Shown here: one piece after another, positions 1-7,776 of the stretch
Layout: each line of letters begins with the position of its first letter
Position numbering within the stretch: position 1 is the first letter of the stretch
Source of the DNA: Palsa-504 sp963744575
GTDB lineage: Bacteria; Actinomycetota; Actinomycetes; Streptosporangiales; Streptosporangiaceae
Reading direction: 5' to 3'
Length of the DNA stretch: 64,000 bases
Assembly (NCBI GenBank): GCA_963744575.1
Contig: CAVUUF010000014.1
Coordinates: 124,001 to 188,000, forward strand
Program-made: the position numbers and the translations under genes
The notes under the pieces: model-generated
What the model was told of the DNA's origin: nothing
What the model saw: the letters and a program-made list of their open reading frames with translations, nothing else
Databases searched by the model: none

Positions 1-114
1 CACCGCGATCGCGACCACGATCCCGGCGACGACGCACAGCGCGTAAATCCGCACCGACAGCGACCCGAGCCGCCAGGCCGCCTGGCCGGGACTCGGGATC
101 GACGCGAACGCCAT
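1..114 (-). CDS. lgt: Prolipoprotein diacylglyceryl transferase Lgt, N-terminal fragment
   Basis: The gene runs off the left edge; only the first 38 codons are present. The translation begins MAFASIPSPG and continues into a hydrophobic segment containing IYALCVVAGIVVAIAV. This matches the start of Lgt, the membrane enzyme that transfers diacylglycerol from phosphatidylglycerol to the lipobox cysteine of prolipoproteins. It lies directly downstream of trpA on the same strand, the usual actinobacterial trpC-trpB-trpA-lgt order. The catalytic residues are outside the window, so the call rests on the N-terminal pattern and the context. Confidence 0.85.
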   Translation of the reverse strand, partial: MAFASIPSPGQAAWRLGSLSVRIYALCVVAGIVVAIAV

Positions 115-178
115 CTTCCGCACACTATCGCCTTTGCCCGGAGGACATATGAAAGCCCGCCGACGCGCTCGGGAAAGG

Positions 179-982
179 TCAGGAGAGGCGGCGGACGGCG
201 GCGGCTAGCTCGGTGGTCAGGTCGGTGATGGCCTGTCGTGCCTGCGAGGCGTCGGGGGCGTCGAGGAGGCGGCGGACGAAGGCCGAGCCGACGATCACGC
301 CGTCGGCGAACGCGGCCACCTGGGCCGCCTGGGCGCCGTTGCTGACGCCGAGGCCGACCGCCACCGGCAGGTCAGTATGCCCGCGGACCCGCTTGACCAG
401 GCCGGAGGCGTCGCCGCTGACCGCATCCCTGGTGCCGGTGGTGCCCATCAGGGAGGCGGCGTAGACGAAGCCGCGGCAGGCGCCGGTGATCAGCGCCATC
501 CGCTGGTCGACCGAACTCGGCGCGACCAGGAACACTCGGTCCAGGTGGTAGGCGTCGGACGCGTCCAGCCACGGGGCCGCTTCCTCCACGGTGAGGTCCG
601 GGGTGATCAGCCCCGAGCCGCCCGCCGCGGCCAGGTCCCGGGCGAAGGCGCGCACGCCGTACCGGTCGACCGGGTTCCAGTACGTCATGACCAGGACGGG
701 CACGCCCGCCGCCGCGACCGCCTCCACGGTGCGCAGGACGTCGGCGACCCGGGTTCCGGCGGTCAGCGCACGGCGGGTCGCCTCGGCGATCACCGGGCCG
801 TCGATCAGCGGGTCGGAGTAGGGCAGGCCGATCTCGATGACGTCGGCCCCGGCCTGCGCCATGGCCCGGGCAGCCTCGATGGCGCCGCCGACGGTGGGGA
901 ACCCGGCCGGCAGGTAGCCGACCAGGGCGGCGCGGTACTGCCCGCGCGCCTGGCCGAAGGCGGCGGTGACGGCGCTGCTCAT
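179..982 (-). CDS. trpA: Tryptophan synthase alpha subunit
   Basis: This subunit cleaves indole-3-glycerol phosphate to indole and glyceraldehyde 3-phosphate and channels indole to TrpB. The protein is 267 residues, normal for the family. Visible signatures are YLPAGFPTVG near the N-terminus and EIGLPYSDPLIDGPVI, which carries the catalytic Glu and Asp. A GVIVGSAFVRR-type phosphate-binding loop lies near the C-terminus. The start is the ATG of MSSAVTAAF, because it overlaps the trpB stop (ATGA). Sequence further upstream in this frame is antisense-like Arg/Gly-rich translation of trpB and is not coding. Confidence 0.97.
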   Translation of the reverse strand: MSSAVTAAFGQARGQYRAALVGYLPAGFPTVGGAIEAARAMAQAGADVIEIGLPYSDPLIDGPVIAEATRRALTAGTRVADVLRTVEAVAAAGVPVLVMTYWNPVDRYGVRAFARDLAAAGGSGLITPDLTVEEAAPWLDASDAYHLDRVFLVAPSSVDQRMALITGACRGFVYAASLMGTTGTRDAVSGDASGLVKRVRGHTDLPVAVGLGVSNGAQAAQVAAFADGVIVGSAFVRRLLDAPDASQARQAITDLTTELAAAVRRLS

Positions 983-2277
983 AGCCCGAACCACTGCGAG
1001 GCGGTGTCCACGTCCTTGTCGCCGCGGCCGGACAGGTTGACCACGATCAGCCCGTCCGGGCCGAGTTCCCGGCCGACCTCCAGCGCGGCGGCCAGCGCGT
1101 GCGCGGACTCGATGGCCGGGATGATGCCCTCGGTCCGGCACAGCACGGAGAACGCGTTCATCGCCTCGGCGTCGGTCACGGCGCGGTAGGCCGCCCGGCC
1201 CGTTTCCATCAGCCAGACGTGCTCCGGGCCGACGCCCGGGTAGTCCAGGCCGGCCGAGATGGAGTGGGTGCCGAGCGTCTGCCCCTCGTCGTCCTGCAGC
1301 ACGAACGTCCGCATCCCGTGCAGCACACCCTGTGACCCGCCGGTGAGCGTGGCCGCGTGCCGCCCGGGCTGCAGCCCGTCGCCGCCCGCCTCGCAGCCGA
1401 TGAGACGGACCGGCGCGTCCGGGATGAACGCGTGAAAGATACCGATGGCGTTGGAGCCGCCGCCGACACAGGCGATCACCGCGTCCGGCATCCGCCCGGT
1501 GGCCTCGAGCACCTGCTCGCGGGCTTCAAGGCCGATCACCCGCTGGAAGTCCCGCACCATCATCGGGAACGGGTGCGGCCCGCCGACGGAGCCGATGCAG
1601 TAGTGCGTGTGCCCGACCGACTTCACCCAGTCGCGGAAGGCCTCGTTCATGGCGTCCTTCAGCGTCCGGGTGCCGGTGGCGACCGGGATCACCTCCGCGC
1701 CCAGCATCCGCATCCGGGACACGTTCAGCGCCTGCCTGCGGGTGTCCTCCTCGCCCATGTAGACCGCGCAGTCCAGGCCGAGCAGCGCGCACGCGGTCGC
1801 GGTGGCCACGCCGTGCTGCCCGGCGCCGGTCTCCGCGATCACCCGCGCCTTGCCCATCCGCCGGGCCAGCAGCACCTGGCCGAGCACGTTGTTGATCTTG
1901 TGCGACCCGGTGTGGGCGAGATCCTCGCGCTTGAGCAGCACCGTGCAGCCGCCGGCCTGGCGGCCGAACCGTTCCGCGTTGTACAGCAGCGTCGGGCGGC
2001 CGGCATAGCCGCGCAGCAGCCCGTCGAGTTCGGCCCGGAAGGCCTGGTCCTTGCGGGCCTGCTCGTAGGCGGCGGCCAGTTCGTCCAGCGCCGCCATCAG
2101 CGACTCCGGCGCGAACCTCCCGCCGTAGGCGACGCCGGGCGCCGCGCCGGCCCCGCCCTGCTCGGCGATTCCGACGGCGCCGACGACGAAGTGGCCGGAG
2201 GCGTCGGGCACCGGCGCGATGTCGGGCTCGGCTGGTCCGGCGGGCGATATCCGCCGGGCCGTGGTCGTGTCGGTCAC
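979..2277 (-). CDS. trpB: Tryptophan synthase beta subunit
   Basis: This PLP enzyme condenses indole with serine to give tryptophan. It is 432 residues. The PLP lysine is visible in KREDLAHTGSHKINN, the phosphate-binding glycine loop in CVGGGSNAIG, and the C-terminal LSGRGDKD typical of TrpB1. The start is a GTG (VTDTTTARR) that overlaps the trpC stop as GTGA, and a roughly 35-residue variable leader precedes the conserved GGRFAPE. It couples with trpA downstream by a second 4-base overlap, which suits the 1:1 alpha/beta complex. Confidence 0.97.
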   Translation of the reverse strand: MTDTTTARRISPAGPAEPDIAPVPDASGHFVVGAVGIAEQGGAGAAPGVAYGGRFAPESLMAALDELAAAYEQARKDQAFRAELDGLLRGYAGRPTLLYNAERFGRQAGGCTVLLKREDLAHTGSHKINNVLGQVLLARRMGKARVIAETGAGQHGVATATACALLGLDCAVYMGEEDTRRQALNVSRMRMLGAEVIPVATGTRTLKDAMNEAFRDWVKSVGHTHYCIGSVGGPHPFPMMVRDFQRVIGLEAREQVLEATGRMPDAVIACVGGGSNAIGIFHAFIPDAPVRLIGCEAGGDGLQPGRHAATLTGGSQGVLHGMRTFVLQDDEGQTLGTHSISAGLDYPGVGPEHVWLMETGRAAYRAVTDAEAMNAFSVLCRTEGIIPAIESAHALAAALEVGRELGPDGLIVVNLSGRGDKDVDTASQWFGL

Positions 2278-3083
2278 CCGCGTTCTCCTCGCAGCGCGGG
2301 GTGCGATCCCGCGGTCACCAGATCGGCGACGGCGCAGCGCGGGTCCTTCTCGGTGACCAGGCTCTCGCCGACGAGTACGGCGTCCGCGCCGGAGGCGGCG
2401 TAGGCGAGCAGGTCGCGTGGGCCGCGGACGCCGGACTCGGCGATCTTGACGATGCCCTCGGGGATCCGGCCGGCCATCCGGCCGAAGATCCCGCGGTCCA
2501 CCTTGAGCGTGGCCAGGTTGCGCGCGTTGACGCCGATGACGGTGGCGCCCGCCTCCAGCGCCCGGTCGAGTTCGGCTTCGGCGTGGACCTCCACCAGCGG
2601 CAGCAGGCCGATCGAGACAGCCCGCTCGACCAGCGACACCAGCGCGCTCTGCTCCAGCGCGGCCACGATCAGCAGCACCACGTCCGCGCCGTGCGCGCGG
2701 GCCTCCCACAGCTGGTAGGAGCTGACCACGAAGTCCTTACGCAGCACCGGCACCTGCACGGCCCGGCGCACCGCGTCCAGGTCGTCGAGGCTGCCGCCGA
2801 AGCGCCGCGACTCGGTCAGCACGCTGATCACCTTGGCCCCGCCGGCCTCGTACTCGGCCGCCAGCGCGGCCGGGTCGGCGATCGCCGCCATCCGGCCGCG
2901 CGACGGGCTGGCCCGTTTGACCTCGGCGATGACGCTGACGCCTTCCGCCTTCAGCCCGGCCATCGCGTCCCGCGGGGACGGCGCCCGCCGCGCCATCTCC
3001 TTCAGTTCGTCAAGAGAGACGTGCCGCTGCCGTTCGGCGAGATCGGCACGCACGCCGTCTAGGATCTCGTCGAGCACACTCAC
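2274..3083 (-). CDS. trpC: Indole-3-glycerol phosphate synthase
   Basis: It converts CdRP (carboxyphenylaminodeoxyribulose phosphate) to indole-3-glycerol phosphate. It is a monofunctional TIM barrel of 269 residues with no PRAI (TrpF) domain fused. Catalytic-lysine signatures are visible at VIAEVKRASPSRG and VPVLRKDFVV; VIGVNARNL and KIAESGVRG complete the barrel. The start is a GTG (VSVLDEILDGV) with a purine-rich GAGGGGACGAG upstream. The missing TrpF activity is expected to come from the PriA-type HisA encoded in this window. The gene is preceded 17 bases upstream by a response-regulator-like gene. Confidence 0.96.
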   Translation of the reverse strand: MSVLDEILDGVRADLAERQRHVSLDELKEMARRAPSPRDAMAGLKAEGVSVIAEVKRASPSRGRMAAIADPAALAAEYEAGGAKVISVLTESRRFGGSLDDLDAVRRAVQVPVLRKDFVVSSYQLWEARAHGADVVLLIVAALEQSALVSLVERAVSIGLLPLVEVHAEAELDRALEAGATVIGVNARNLATLKVDRGIFGRMAGRIPEGIVKIAESGVRGPRDLLAYAASGADAVLVGESLVTEKDPRCAVADLVTAGSHPALRGERG

Positions 3084-3100
3084 GCGGTTCGCTCGTCCCC

Positions 3101-3844
3101 TCAAATCGGTTCTGTTGCGCCACCGATGGTAGCCCGGCCGCCCCGATCCTGCGTGACTGCCCCCCCGATGGCGTAGCCGGCGCCGCGGACGGTCCTGATC
3201 GCGACGGCCGGGCCGAGCTTGGCGCGCAGCTGGGCGATGTACACGTCCGCGGCCCGCTCGCCGGCCCCCGGATGGCCCGCGGCGGCGAGCAGCTGGCGCC
3301 GGGACAGCACCCGTCCCGACTGGCTGAGCAGGGCGGTGAGCACGGCGGACTCGGTCGCGGTCAGCTTGGCCGGCGGCCCGTCGCCGGGCGCGACGCGGAC
3401 AGCCGGGCTCTCGCCGCGGGCCGGGCCCGGCCCGGCCGGGCTGCCGCCGCGGGCCGGGTCCGTCCCGGCCAGTACGTCGCGGACCAGGGCGACCAGCTGG
3501 CGCGGGCCGAACGGCCGGGCCAGCCACCGCCGCGGCCCGGTGGCGAGCCCGCCGCGGGCCAGGCCGCGGGGCCGCGGGCCCTGCGGGCCCGCCGTCAGGA
3601 AGATGACCGGCGTGCGCAGCGCCCGGCGGATGCGCCTGGGGTCCAGGCCCGGCATGGTCAGGTCGAGCACGGCCGCGTCGTCCGGGGCGCCGGTCAGCGC
3701 GGCCAGCGCCTGCTCAGGCGTGGTCACCAGGCGCACCCGCAGCCCGTCCCGGCGCAGGTAGCGAGCCGACATCTCGGCGACCTCGGGCTCGTGTTCCGCC
3801 AGCAGAACCAAGCGGCCCCCGGAGTTAGGAGCGGGTTCCGTCAT
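3101..3844 (-). CDS. OmpR-type response regulator with degenerate receiver
   Basis: About 247 residues. Residues 10-115 form a receiver-like fold: RLVLLAEHEPEV, AVLDLTMPGLD with the presumed phosphoacceptor Asp, and VIFLTAG. The acidic pair that binds Mg is replaced by Glu-His (AEHE in place of DDE), and the switch lysine is Arg (LARPFGP). A Pro/Gly linker leads to a winged-helix domain at about 150-230 (LTATESAVLTALLSQSG, RRQLLAAAG, VRGAGYAIGG). It is probably a DNA-binding regulator that need not be phosphorylated. No histidine kinase is nearby. An ATG 18 bases further upstream is possible; neither start has a clear ribosome site. Lying in the trp cluster, it could control tryptophan genes, but that is inference. 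Confidence 0.8.
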   Translation of the reverse strand: MTEPAPNSGGRLVLLAEHEPEVAEMSARYLRRDGLRVRLVTTPEQALAALTGAPDDAAVLDLTMPGLDPRRIRRALRTPVIFLTAGPQGPRPRGLARGGLATGPRRWLARPFGPRQLVALVRDVLAGTDPARGGSPAGPGPARGESPAVRVAPGDGPPAKLTATESAVLTALLSQSGRVLSRRQLLAAAGHPGAGERAADVYIAQLRAKLGPAVAIRTVRGAGYAIGGAVTQDRGGRATIGGATEPI

Positions 3845-4475
3845 CGGCCGTCGGGTCGACATCGCGGCTCAGCGACTCCCACATGGTGGCCGGATCGGCA
3901 TCGTGCCGCCGCGAGGGGGCGCGCTCGAACCGGGACGACATGACCGGCCAGCGCGGACCGCGCCAGACGACGGCCAGGCCGGCCAGCATGATCACGACCG
4001 CGCCGGCGACCGCGGCCGTACGCCAGGGCACGCCCGCCATGATCACCTGGCCGGGGCCGGAGACCACGATCTCGTGCACGGCCCCCCCGGAGGACGTGCC
4101 GCTGGTGGTCGAGCCGCCCAGCGGGCCGTCCAGGGCACTGGCCCGGGCCGCGGCCAGCACGGCGGAGGCTCGCACCCCGGCCGACGCGGCCGCCGCCGCA
4201 CCCGCGCCGAGAATGGCCAGCAGGGCCCCGGCGGCGCGCCTGATCCCGGCCCGGGTGGCGATCACCGCCGCCAGGCAGGCCAGCGCGGCCAGCGCGAGCG
4301 CGCCGGCCAGCGGGACCAGTTGCTGGCCGGTGACGGAGATGTCCTGCGCGGGCAGCGGCCACGGCGGGGTGAAGAGGGCGTGCGCCCAGGGCTGGCGGAC
4401 GGCGAGCACGACCAGGGCCGCCCCGGCCGCCCCGGCCAGCAGCGCCAGCCCGAACTCCCGGCCCGTCGCCCGCAT
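3825..4475 (-). CDS. Trp-operon-associated membrane protein (TIGR02234/Trp_oprn_chp family)
   Basis: A 216-residue protein with about four hydrophobic helices (about 8-26, 50-72, 82-104, 150-168) and a polar C-terminus ending near MWESLSRDVDPT. The W-[ED]-[SA]-L-[DS]-x-G/D-x-DPT tail and the conserved QPW in the first loop are hallmarks of the actinobacterial Trp-operon-associated membrane protein family, whose biochemical role is not known. In most relatives it lies directly after trpE. Here it follows hisI by only 5 bases with no trpE between, and its end overlaps the response-regulator gene. Confidence 0.85.
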   Translation of the reverse strand: MRATGREFGLALLAGAAGAALVVLAVRQPWAHALFTPPWPLPAQDISVTGQQLVPLAGALALAALACLAAVIATRAGIRRAAGALLAILGAGAAAAASAGVRASAVLAAARASALDGPLGGSTTSGTSSGGAVHEIVVSGPGQVIMAGVPWRTAAVAGAVVIMLAGLAVVWRGPRWPVMSSRFERAPSRRHDADPATMWESLSRDVDPTADDGTRS

Positions 4476-4480
4476 CTAGC

Positions 4481-4822
4481 TCATTGCTCTTTGCGCAGCA
4501 CGTCGGCGTCGAAGCAGGTCCTCATCCCGGTATGGCAGGCGGCGCCCACCTGGTCGACCTTGACGACCAGGGCGTCGCCGTCGCAGTCGAGCGCGACCGA
4601 CTTCACCCACTGATAGTGACCGGAGGTGTCCCCCTTGACCCAGTACTCCTGGCGGCTGCGGGACCAGTAGGTGCACCGGCCGGTAGTGAGGGTGCGATGC
4701 AGCGCCTCGTCGTCCATCCAGCCGAGCATTAGCACCTCGCCGGTGTCGTACTGCTGGGCGATGGCCGCGACCAGGCCGGACGCATCCTGCTTCAGCCGCG
4801 CCGCGATGGCAGGGTCAAGCAT
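4481..4822 (-). CDS. hisI: Phosphoribosyl-AMP cyclohydrolase
   Basis: It catalyses the third step of histidine synthesis, opening the adenine ring of PR-AMP. It is 113 residues, the normal single-domain form without a HisE fusion. Signatures visible are MLGWMDDEAL, the zinc/magnesium-binding ALDCDGDALVVKVDQ and the cysteine/histidine ligands in GAACHTGMRTCF. The start ATG has a strong site (AAGGAGGGG) 4 bases upstream. It heads the operon that continues into the tryptophan genes, while the other his genes lie several kilobases away. Confidence 0.97.
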   Translation of the reverse strand: MLDPAIAARLKQDASGLVAAIAQQYDTGEVLMLGWMDDEALHRTLTTGRCTYWSRSRQEYWVKGDTSGHYQWVKSVALDCDGDALVVKVDQVGAACHTGMRTCFDADVLRKEQ

Positions 4823-4837
4823 CGTTCCCCTCCTTCC

Positions 4838-4865
4838 TCCGGGGGTCCGGGGGTCGTCCCCCGGG
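4838..4865 (-). repeat. G/C-tract palindromic element, copy in hisI leader
   Basis: On the minus strand this reads CCCGGGGGACGACCCCC followed by GGACCCCCGG, directly upstream of the hisI ribosome site. It is a shorter version of the element found inside hisF, hisH, murE and ftsL. Relative to the downstream gene it is in the opposite orientation to those copies. It can fold as GGGGG-ACGA-CCCCC and could affect hisI leader structure; that effect is inferred. Confidence 0.6.
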
Positions 4866-4907
4866 CTAGCACAGCACCGTGACTCCAGTCAGGGTAGCAA
4901 CGACGCC

Positions 4908-4913
4908 TACGAT
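4908..4913 (+). promoter_or_regulatory. -10 element of a likely leaderless promoter
   Basis: TACGAT fits the actinobacterial TAnnnT -10 and ends 7 bases before the GTG of the next plus-strand gene. This is the spacing expected when transcription starts at the start codon. No ribosome site is present, and this arrangement is the reason for choosing that GTG over upstream in-frame starts. Confidence 0.6.
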
Positions 4914-4920
4914 CAGACTG

Positions 4921-5571
4921 GTGAGCTACTCACGGGACGAGCGACTCGCGCTGTGCGCGCTGCTCGAGAAGACAGGCCCGGACGCGCCGACATTGTGCGA
5001 GGGGTGGACCACCGGCGACCTCGCCGCGCACCTGGTGCTGCGCGAGCGCCGCCCGGACGCGGCGGCCGGCGTGCTCGGCGGCCCGCTGGCCGGGTACACC
5101 GGCCGCGTGCAGGAGCGGATCAAGGCGCGCACCCCCTTCCCCGAGCTGGTGCGGATCATCAGGTCGGGGCCGCCCCGGCTGTCGGTGCTGGCGCTGCCCG
5201 GCGTGGACGAGAGCGCCAACTCGGTGGAGTTCTTCGTGCACCACGAGGACGTGCGGCGCGCCGCGCCCGGCTGGGAACCGAGGGACCTCAGCAGCGGCGA
5301 GTCGGACATGCTCTGGCACCGGCTGCGGATGGCCAGGTTCATGCTCCGCCGGGCGCCGGTCGGCGTCGAACTGGCCAGGGACGACATCGACGGGATGGGC
5401 ACGGACGGCCCGTCCTACCGGATCACGGCGAAGAACGCGACCCCCGCGGTCACCGTCGTCGGCAGCCCGGCCGAGCTGACCATGTGGGTGATGGGCCGCA
5501 GGACCGCGGCGCGGGTCCGGATGGACGGAATCCAGCCTGCCGTGACCAAGCTGGCCGAGGCGAACTGGTGA
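4921..5571 (+). CDS. TIGR03085-type metal-binding protein, MDMPI/DinB-like fold
   Basis: A 216-residue member of the mycothiol-dependent maleylpyruvate isomerase-like superfamily. Typical N-terminal pattern: RDERLALCALLEKTGPDAP, LCEGWTTGDLAAHL with the conserved metal-ligand His, and LRERRPDA. A second ligand region is FFVHHEDVRRA (about residues 101-111), and the C-terminal half carries the MDMPI_C-like VVGSPAELTMWVMGR. The fold is a four-helix DinB-like bundle; no substrate is established. The gene is transcribed away from hisI from a leaderless-type promoter and converges with the next gene three bases past its stop. Confidence 0.85.
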   Translation: MSYSRDERLALCALLEKTGPDAPTLCEGWTTGDLAAHLVLRERRPDAAAGVLGGPLAGYTGRVQERIKARTPFPELVRIIRSGPPRLSVLALPGVDESANSVEFFVHHEDVRRAAPGWEPRDLSSGESDMLWHRLRMARFMLRRAPVGVELARDDIDGMGTDGPSYRITAKNATPAVTVVGSPAELTMWVMGRRTAARVRMDGIQPAVTKLAEANW

Positions 5572-5574
5572 GGC

Positions 5575-5931
5575 TCAGCGGCCCATCTCGCGCTTGAGCC
5601 GGGCGAGTTCGTCGTCCACGTCCGCGGCGGCGGGCCTGGCGGGGCGAGCCGGCTGCGGCGGATAGGCCGTCGCGGCCGGCTCGACGTCGGCGCGCGGCAG
5701 CGGGCGGCCGTGCTGCTCGTAGTCGCGGTCGCTGACCTCGCGCTCGGCCTTCTTGCCCGAGACCTGCCGCCGGGAACTGGCGATCTTGACGGCGGCCACG
5801 ATGCCGCCGACCACCAGCGCGGCGATCACCAGCTCGGTCAGCACGTGGAAGATGGCGCCGATCACCGAGCCGACGACCAGGAAGGCGATTAGTATGCCGG
5901 CCCCGATGGCGGCGATCTTGAACCAGCGCAT
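5575..5931 (-). CDS. Small two-helix membrane protein of unknown function
   Basis: 118 residues. Two adjacent hydrophobic segments (about 5-25 and 28-52: AGILIAFLVV, VIAALVVGGIV) are followed by a charged, proline-rich tail ending DDELARLKREMGR, probably a short amphipathic helix. The start is the ATG of MRWFKIAA. I do not recognise a named family. Its position between an MDMPI-like gene and ppgK gives no functional clue. Expected topology: hairpin in the membrane with a cytoplasmic tail. Confidence 0.75.
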   Translation of the reverse strand: MRWFKIAAIGAGILIAFLVVGSVIGAIFHVLTELVIAALVVGGIVAAVKIASSRRQVSGKKAEREVSDRDYEQHGRPLPRADVEPAATAYPPQPARPARPAAADVDDELARLKREMGR

Positions 5932-6027
5932 CCGCCGCGTCCTCTCTCGACAGGGATCTGTCCTCATTCGCGATATTACCCGAGAAGAAAGCCGCCGTGC
6001 CCGTCCGCCGGCCCGGAGCCAGCCCGC

Positions 6028-6033
6028 TAGGCT
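6028..6033 (+). promoter_or_regulatory. -10 element upstream of ppgK
   Basis: TAGGCT (TAnnnT) lies 7 bases before the ppgK ATG, again the leaderless spacing. A GGAGG partly overlaps the interval, so a very short leader cannot be excluded. Confidence 0.5.
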
Positions 6034-6040
6034 GGAGGCC

Positions 6041-6817
6041 ATGCACGCACTCGGCATCGATATCGGCGGGTCAGGCATCAAGGCGGCTCCGGTGGACGTG
6101 GCCACCGGAGAGCTGCTCGCTGACCGGCAGAAGATCGCCACCCCGCGCCCGGCGCGGCCGGACGCGGTCGCCGACGTGGTGAAACAGCTCGCCACCTCGT
6201 TCAGCTGGTCCGGACCTGTCGGCATCACCTTCCCCGGCGTGGTCACCGACGGGGTGACCAGGACCGCCGCCAACCTGGATCCGGCCTGGATCGGGGTGGA
6301 CGCGGGCGCGCTGTTGGGCCGGGCCGCCGGCAACCCGGTCCGGGTGCTCAACGACGCCGACGCGGCGGGCGTGGCCGAGATGACGTTCGGCGCGGGGGTC
6401 GGCGAGAAGGGCACCGTGCTCATGCTGACCTTCGGCACCGGGATCGGCAGCGCGCTGTTCACGGAGGGCGTGCTGGTGCCGAACACCGAGTTCGGGCACA
6501 TCGAGATCCACGGTCACGACGCCGAGACGCGGGCGTCCGAGCGCGCCAAGGAACTGCACGACCTGAGCTGGGGCAAGTGGGCGGGCCGGGTGGATGAGTA
6601 CCTGCAGCACATCGAGGCGATGCTGTCCCCCGGCCTGATCATCGTGGGCGGCGGCATCAGCAAGCGGTCGGAGAAGTGGGTGCCGCGGCTGACCGGGATC
6701 CGGGCCCGCATCGTGCCCGCGACGCTGCTCAACGACGCCGGCATCGTCGGCGCCGCGATGGCGACCTCCAGCACAACCGCCCCGGACACCTCGGGCGCCG
6801 CAGGAACCGGCCACTAG
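6041..6817 (+). CDS. ppgK: Polyphosphate glucokinase (ROK family)
   Basis: It phosphorylates glucose using polyphosphate (and usually ATP), feeding glycolysis. It is 258 residues. ROK features: ALGIDIGGSGIKAAPVDV at the N-terminus (phosphate-1 loop), GITFPGVV, LNDADAAGVAEM with the catalytic Asp, LMLTFGTGIGSALF, and the actinobacterial PpgK pattern EFGHIEIHGHDAE. WGKWAGRVDEYLQHIE and LIIVGGGISKRSEKW are also typical of PpgK and not of plain glucokinases. The last ~15 residues are low-complexity. It is monocistronic. Confidence 0.95.
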   Translation: MHALGIDIGGSGIKAAPVDVATGELLADRQKIATPRPARPDAVADVVKQLATSFSWSGPVGITFPGVVTDGVTRTAANLDPAWIGVDAGALLGRAAGNPVRVLNDADAAGVAEMTFGAGVGEKGTVLMLTFGTGIGSALFTEGVLVPNTEFGHIEIHGHDAETRASERAKELHDLSWGKWAGRVDEYLQHIEAMLSPGLIIVGGGISKRSEKWVPRLTGIRARIVPATLLNDAGIVGAAMATSSTTAPDTSGAAGTGH

Positions 6818-6836
6818 GCCGGCCCGTTCTGCCATC

Positions 6837-6975
6837 ATGTCCAAGAGCAGCCGGGCTAGGCAACAGCGCGCGGGAGAAGATCGCGCGGCAGCGGGCGGCG
6901 CAGGCCCAGATCCAGCTGGAGGTGGGCAAGCCGCTGATCGCCCCGGAGCAGATCACCTTCCCGGCCGGCCTATGA
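6837..6975 (+). pseudogene. Possible frameshifted N-terminal gene remnant
   Basis: ATG opens MSKSSRARQQRA in one frame. The next frame, joined at about 6870, continues as REKIARQRAAQAQ and ends QITFPAGL at a stop overlapping the hisF end. Read together, this resembles the basic N-terminal tail of actinobacterial DsbA-like thioredoxin-fold membrane proteins (MSKxxR...REKIAxQRAAQ). The catalytic part is absent. It may be the stub of a decayed gene; chance similarity of an Arg/Ala-rich tract is the alternative. Confidence 0.3.
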
Positions 6976-7776
6976 CCTGACCGGGTGGCCGGCGCCGCGC
7001 AGGGCGCCCTTGACCTGCCCGATGCGCAGCGTGCCGAAGTGGAACACGCTGGCCGCCAGCACCGCGTCGGCGCCCGCGTCCACGGCCGGCGCGAAGTGGG
7101 CGAGCGTGCCCGCCCCGCCGCTGGCGATCACCGGGACGGTCACCACGGCGCGTACCGCCCGGATCAGCTCCAGGTCGAAGCCGGCGGTGGTGCCGTCCGC
7201 GTCCATCGAGTTCAGCAGGATCTCGCCCGCGCCGAGCTCGGTCCCCCGGCGGGCCCAGTCCACCGCGTCGATGCCGGTGCCGACCCGGCCGCCGTGCGTA
7301 GTCACCTCAAAACCGCTGTGCTGGCCCGGGGGGACGCCCCCCCCAGACCCCCCCGCGAGGCCAGGACCCGCCGCCCGGCGCGCGTCCACGGACAGCACGA
7401 CACACTGCGACCCGAACCGCTGCGCCGCCTCGGCCAGCAGGCCGGGCCGGGCGATGGCGGCGGTGTTGAGGGACACCTTGTCCGCCCCGGCCCGCAGCAG
7501 CCGGTCCACGTCCGCCACGCCGCGCACGCCGCCGCCCACGGTCAGCGGGATGAACACCTGCTCGGCGGTGCGCCGCACCACGTCGTACATGGTGTCCCGG
7601 CCGCCGCTGGACGCGGTGATGTCCAGGAAGGTCAGCTCGTCCGCGCCCTCGGCGTCGTAGCAGGCGGCCAGCTCCACCGGGTCCCCCGCGTCCCGCAGCT
7701 CGCGGAAGTTGACCCCCTTGACCACCCGGCCGCCGTCCACGTCCAGGCAGGGAATGACCCGCACGGCCACGGTCAC
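6970..7776 (-). CDS. hisF: Imidazole glycerol phosphate synthase, cyclase subunit
   Basis: HisF condenses PRFAR (phosphoribulosyl-formimino AICAR phosphate) with ammonia from HisH to give IGP and AICAR. It is a TIM barrel: RVIPCLDVDGGRVVKGVNF (catalytic Asp11), DELTFLDITASS, PLTVGGGVR, GADKVSLNTAA, and VIASGGAGTL. At 268 residues it is about 13 longer than usual. The excess lies between VVLSVDARR and SGFEVTTHGG, where it encodes a Gly/Pro stretch (GGSGGGVPPG) from an inserted G/C-tract element. The frame is kept and the site is a loop, so the enzyme is probably active. It overlaps hisA by 4 bases and ends the operon. Confidence 0.96.
   Translation of the reverse strand: MTVAVRVIPCLDVDGGRVVKGVNFRELRDAGDPVELAACYDAEGADELTFLDITASSGGRDTMYDVVRRTAEQVFIPLTVGGGVRGVADVDRLLRAGADKVSLNTAAIARPGLLAEAAQRFGSQCVVLSVDARRAAGPGLAGGSGGGVPPGQHSGFEVTTHGGRVGTGIDAVDWARRGTELGAGEILLNSMDADGTTAGFDLELIRAVRAVVTVPVIASGGAGTLAHFAPAVDAGADAVLAASVFHFGTLRIGQVKGALRGAGHPVRS
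7325..7360 (-). repeat. G/C-tract palindromic element inside hisF
   Basis: The coding strand reads GGGGGGGTCTGGGGGGGGCG followed by TCCCCCCGGG. It has an inverted repeat (G-run, CGT, C-run) and closely spaced G-tracts able to form a G-quadruplex. It is inserted in frame and encodes GGSGGGVPPG in a surface loop of HisF. It is nearly identical to the copy in murE. Confidence 0.8.

Noticed and set aside
4823..4920. Trp or His leader-peptide attenuator before hisI
   Set aside because: No short ORF with consecutive Trp or His codons and no terminator/antiterminator pair can be read there.
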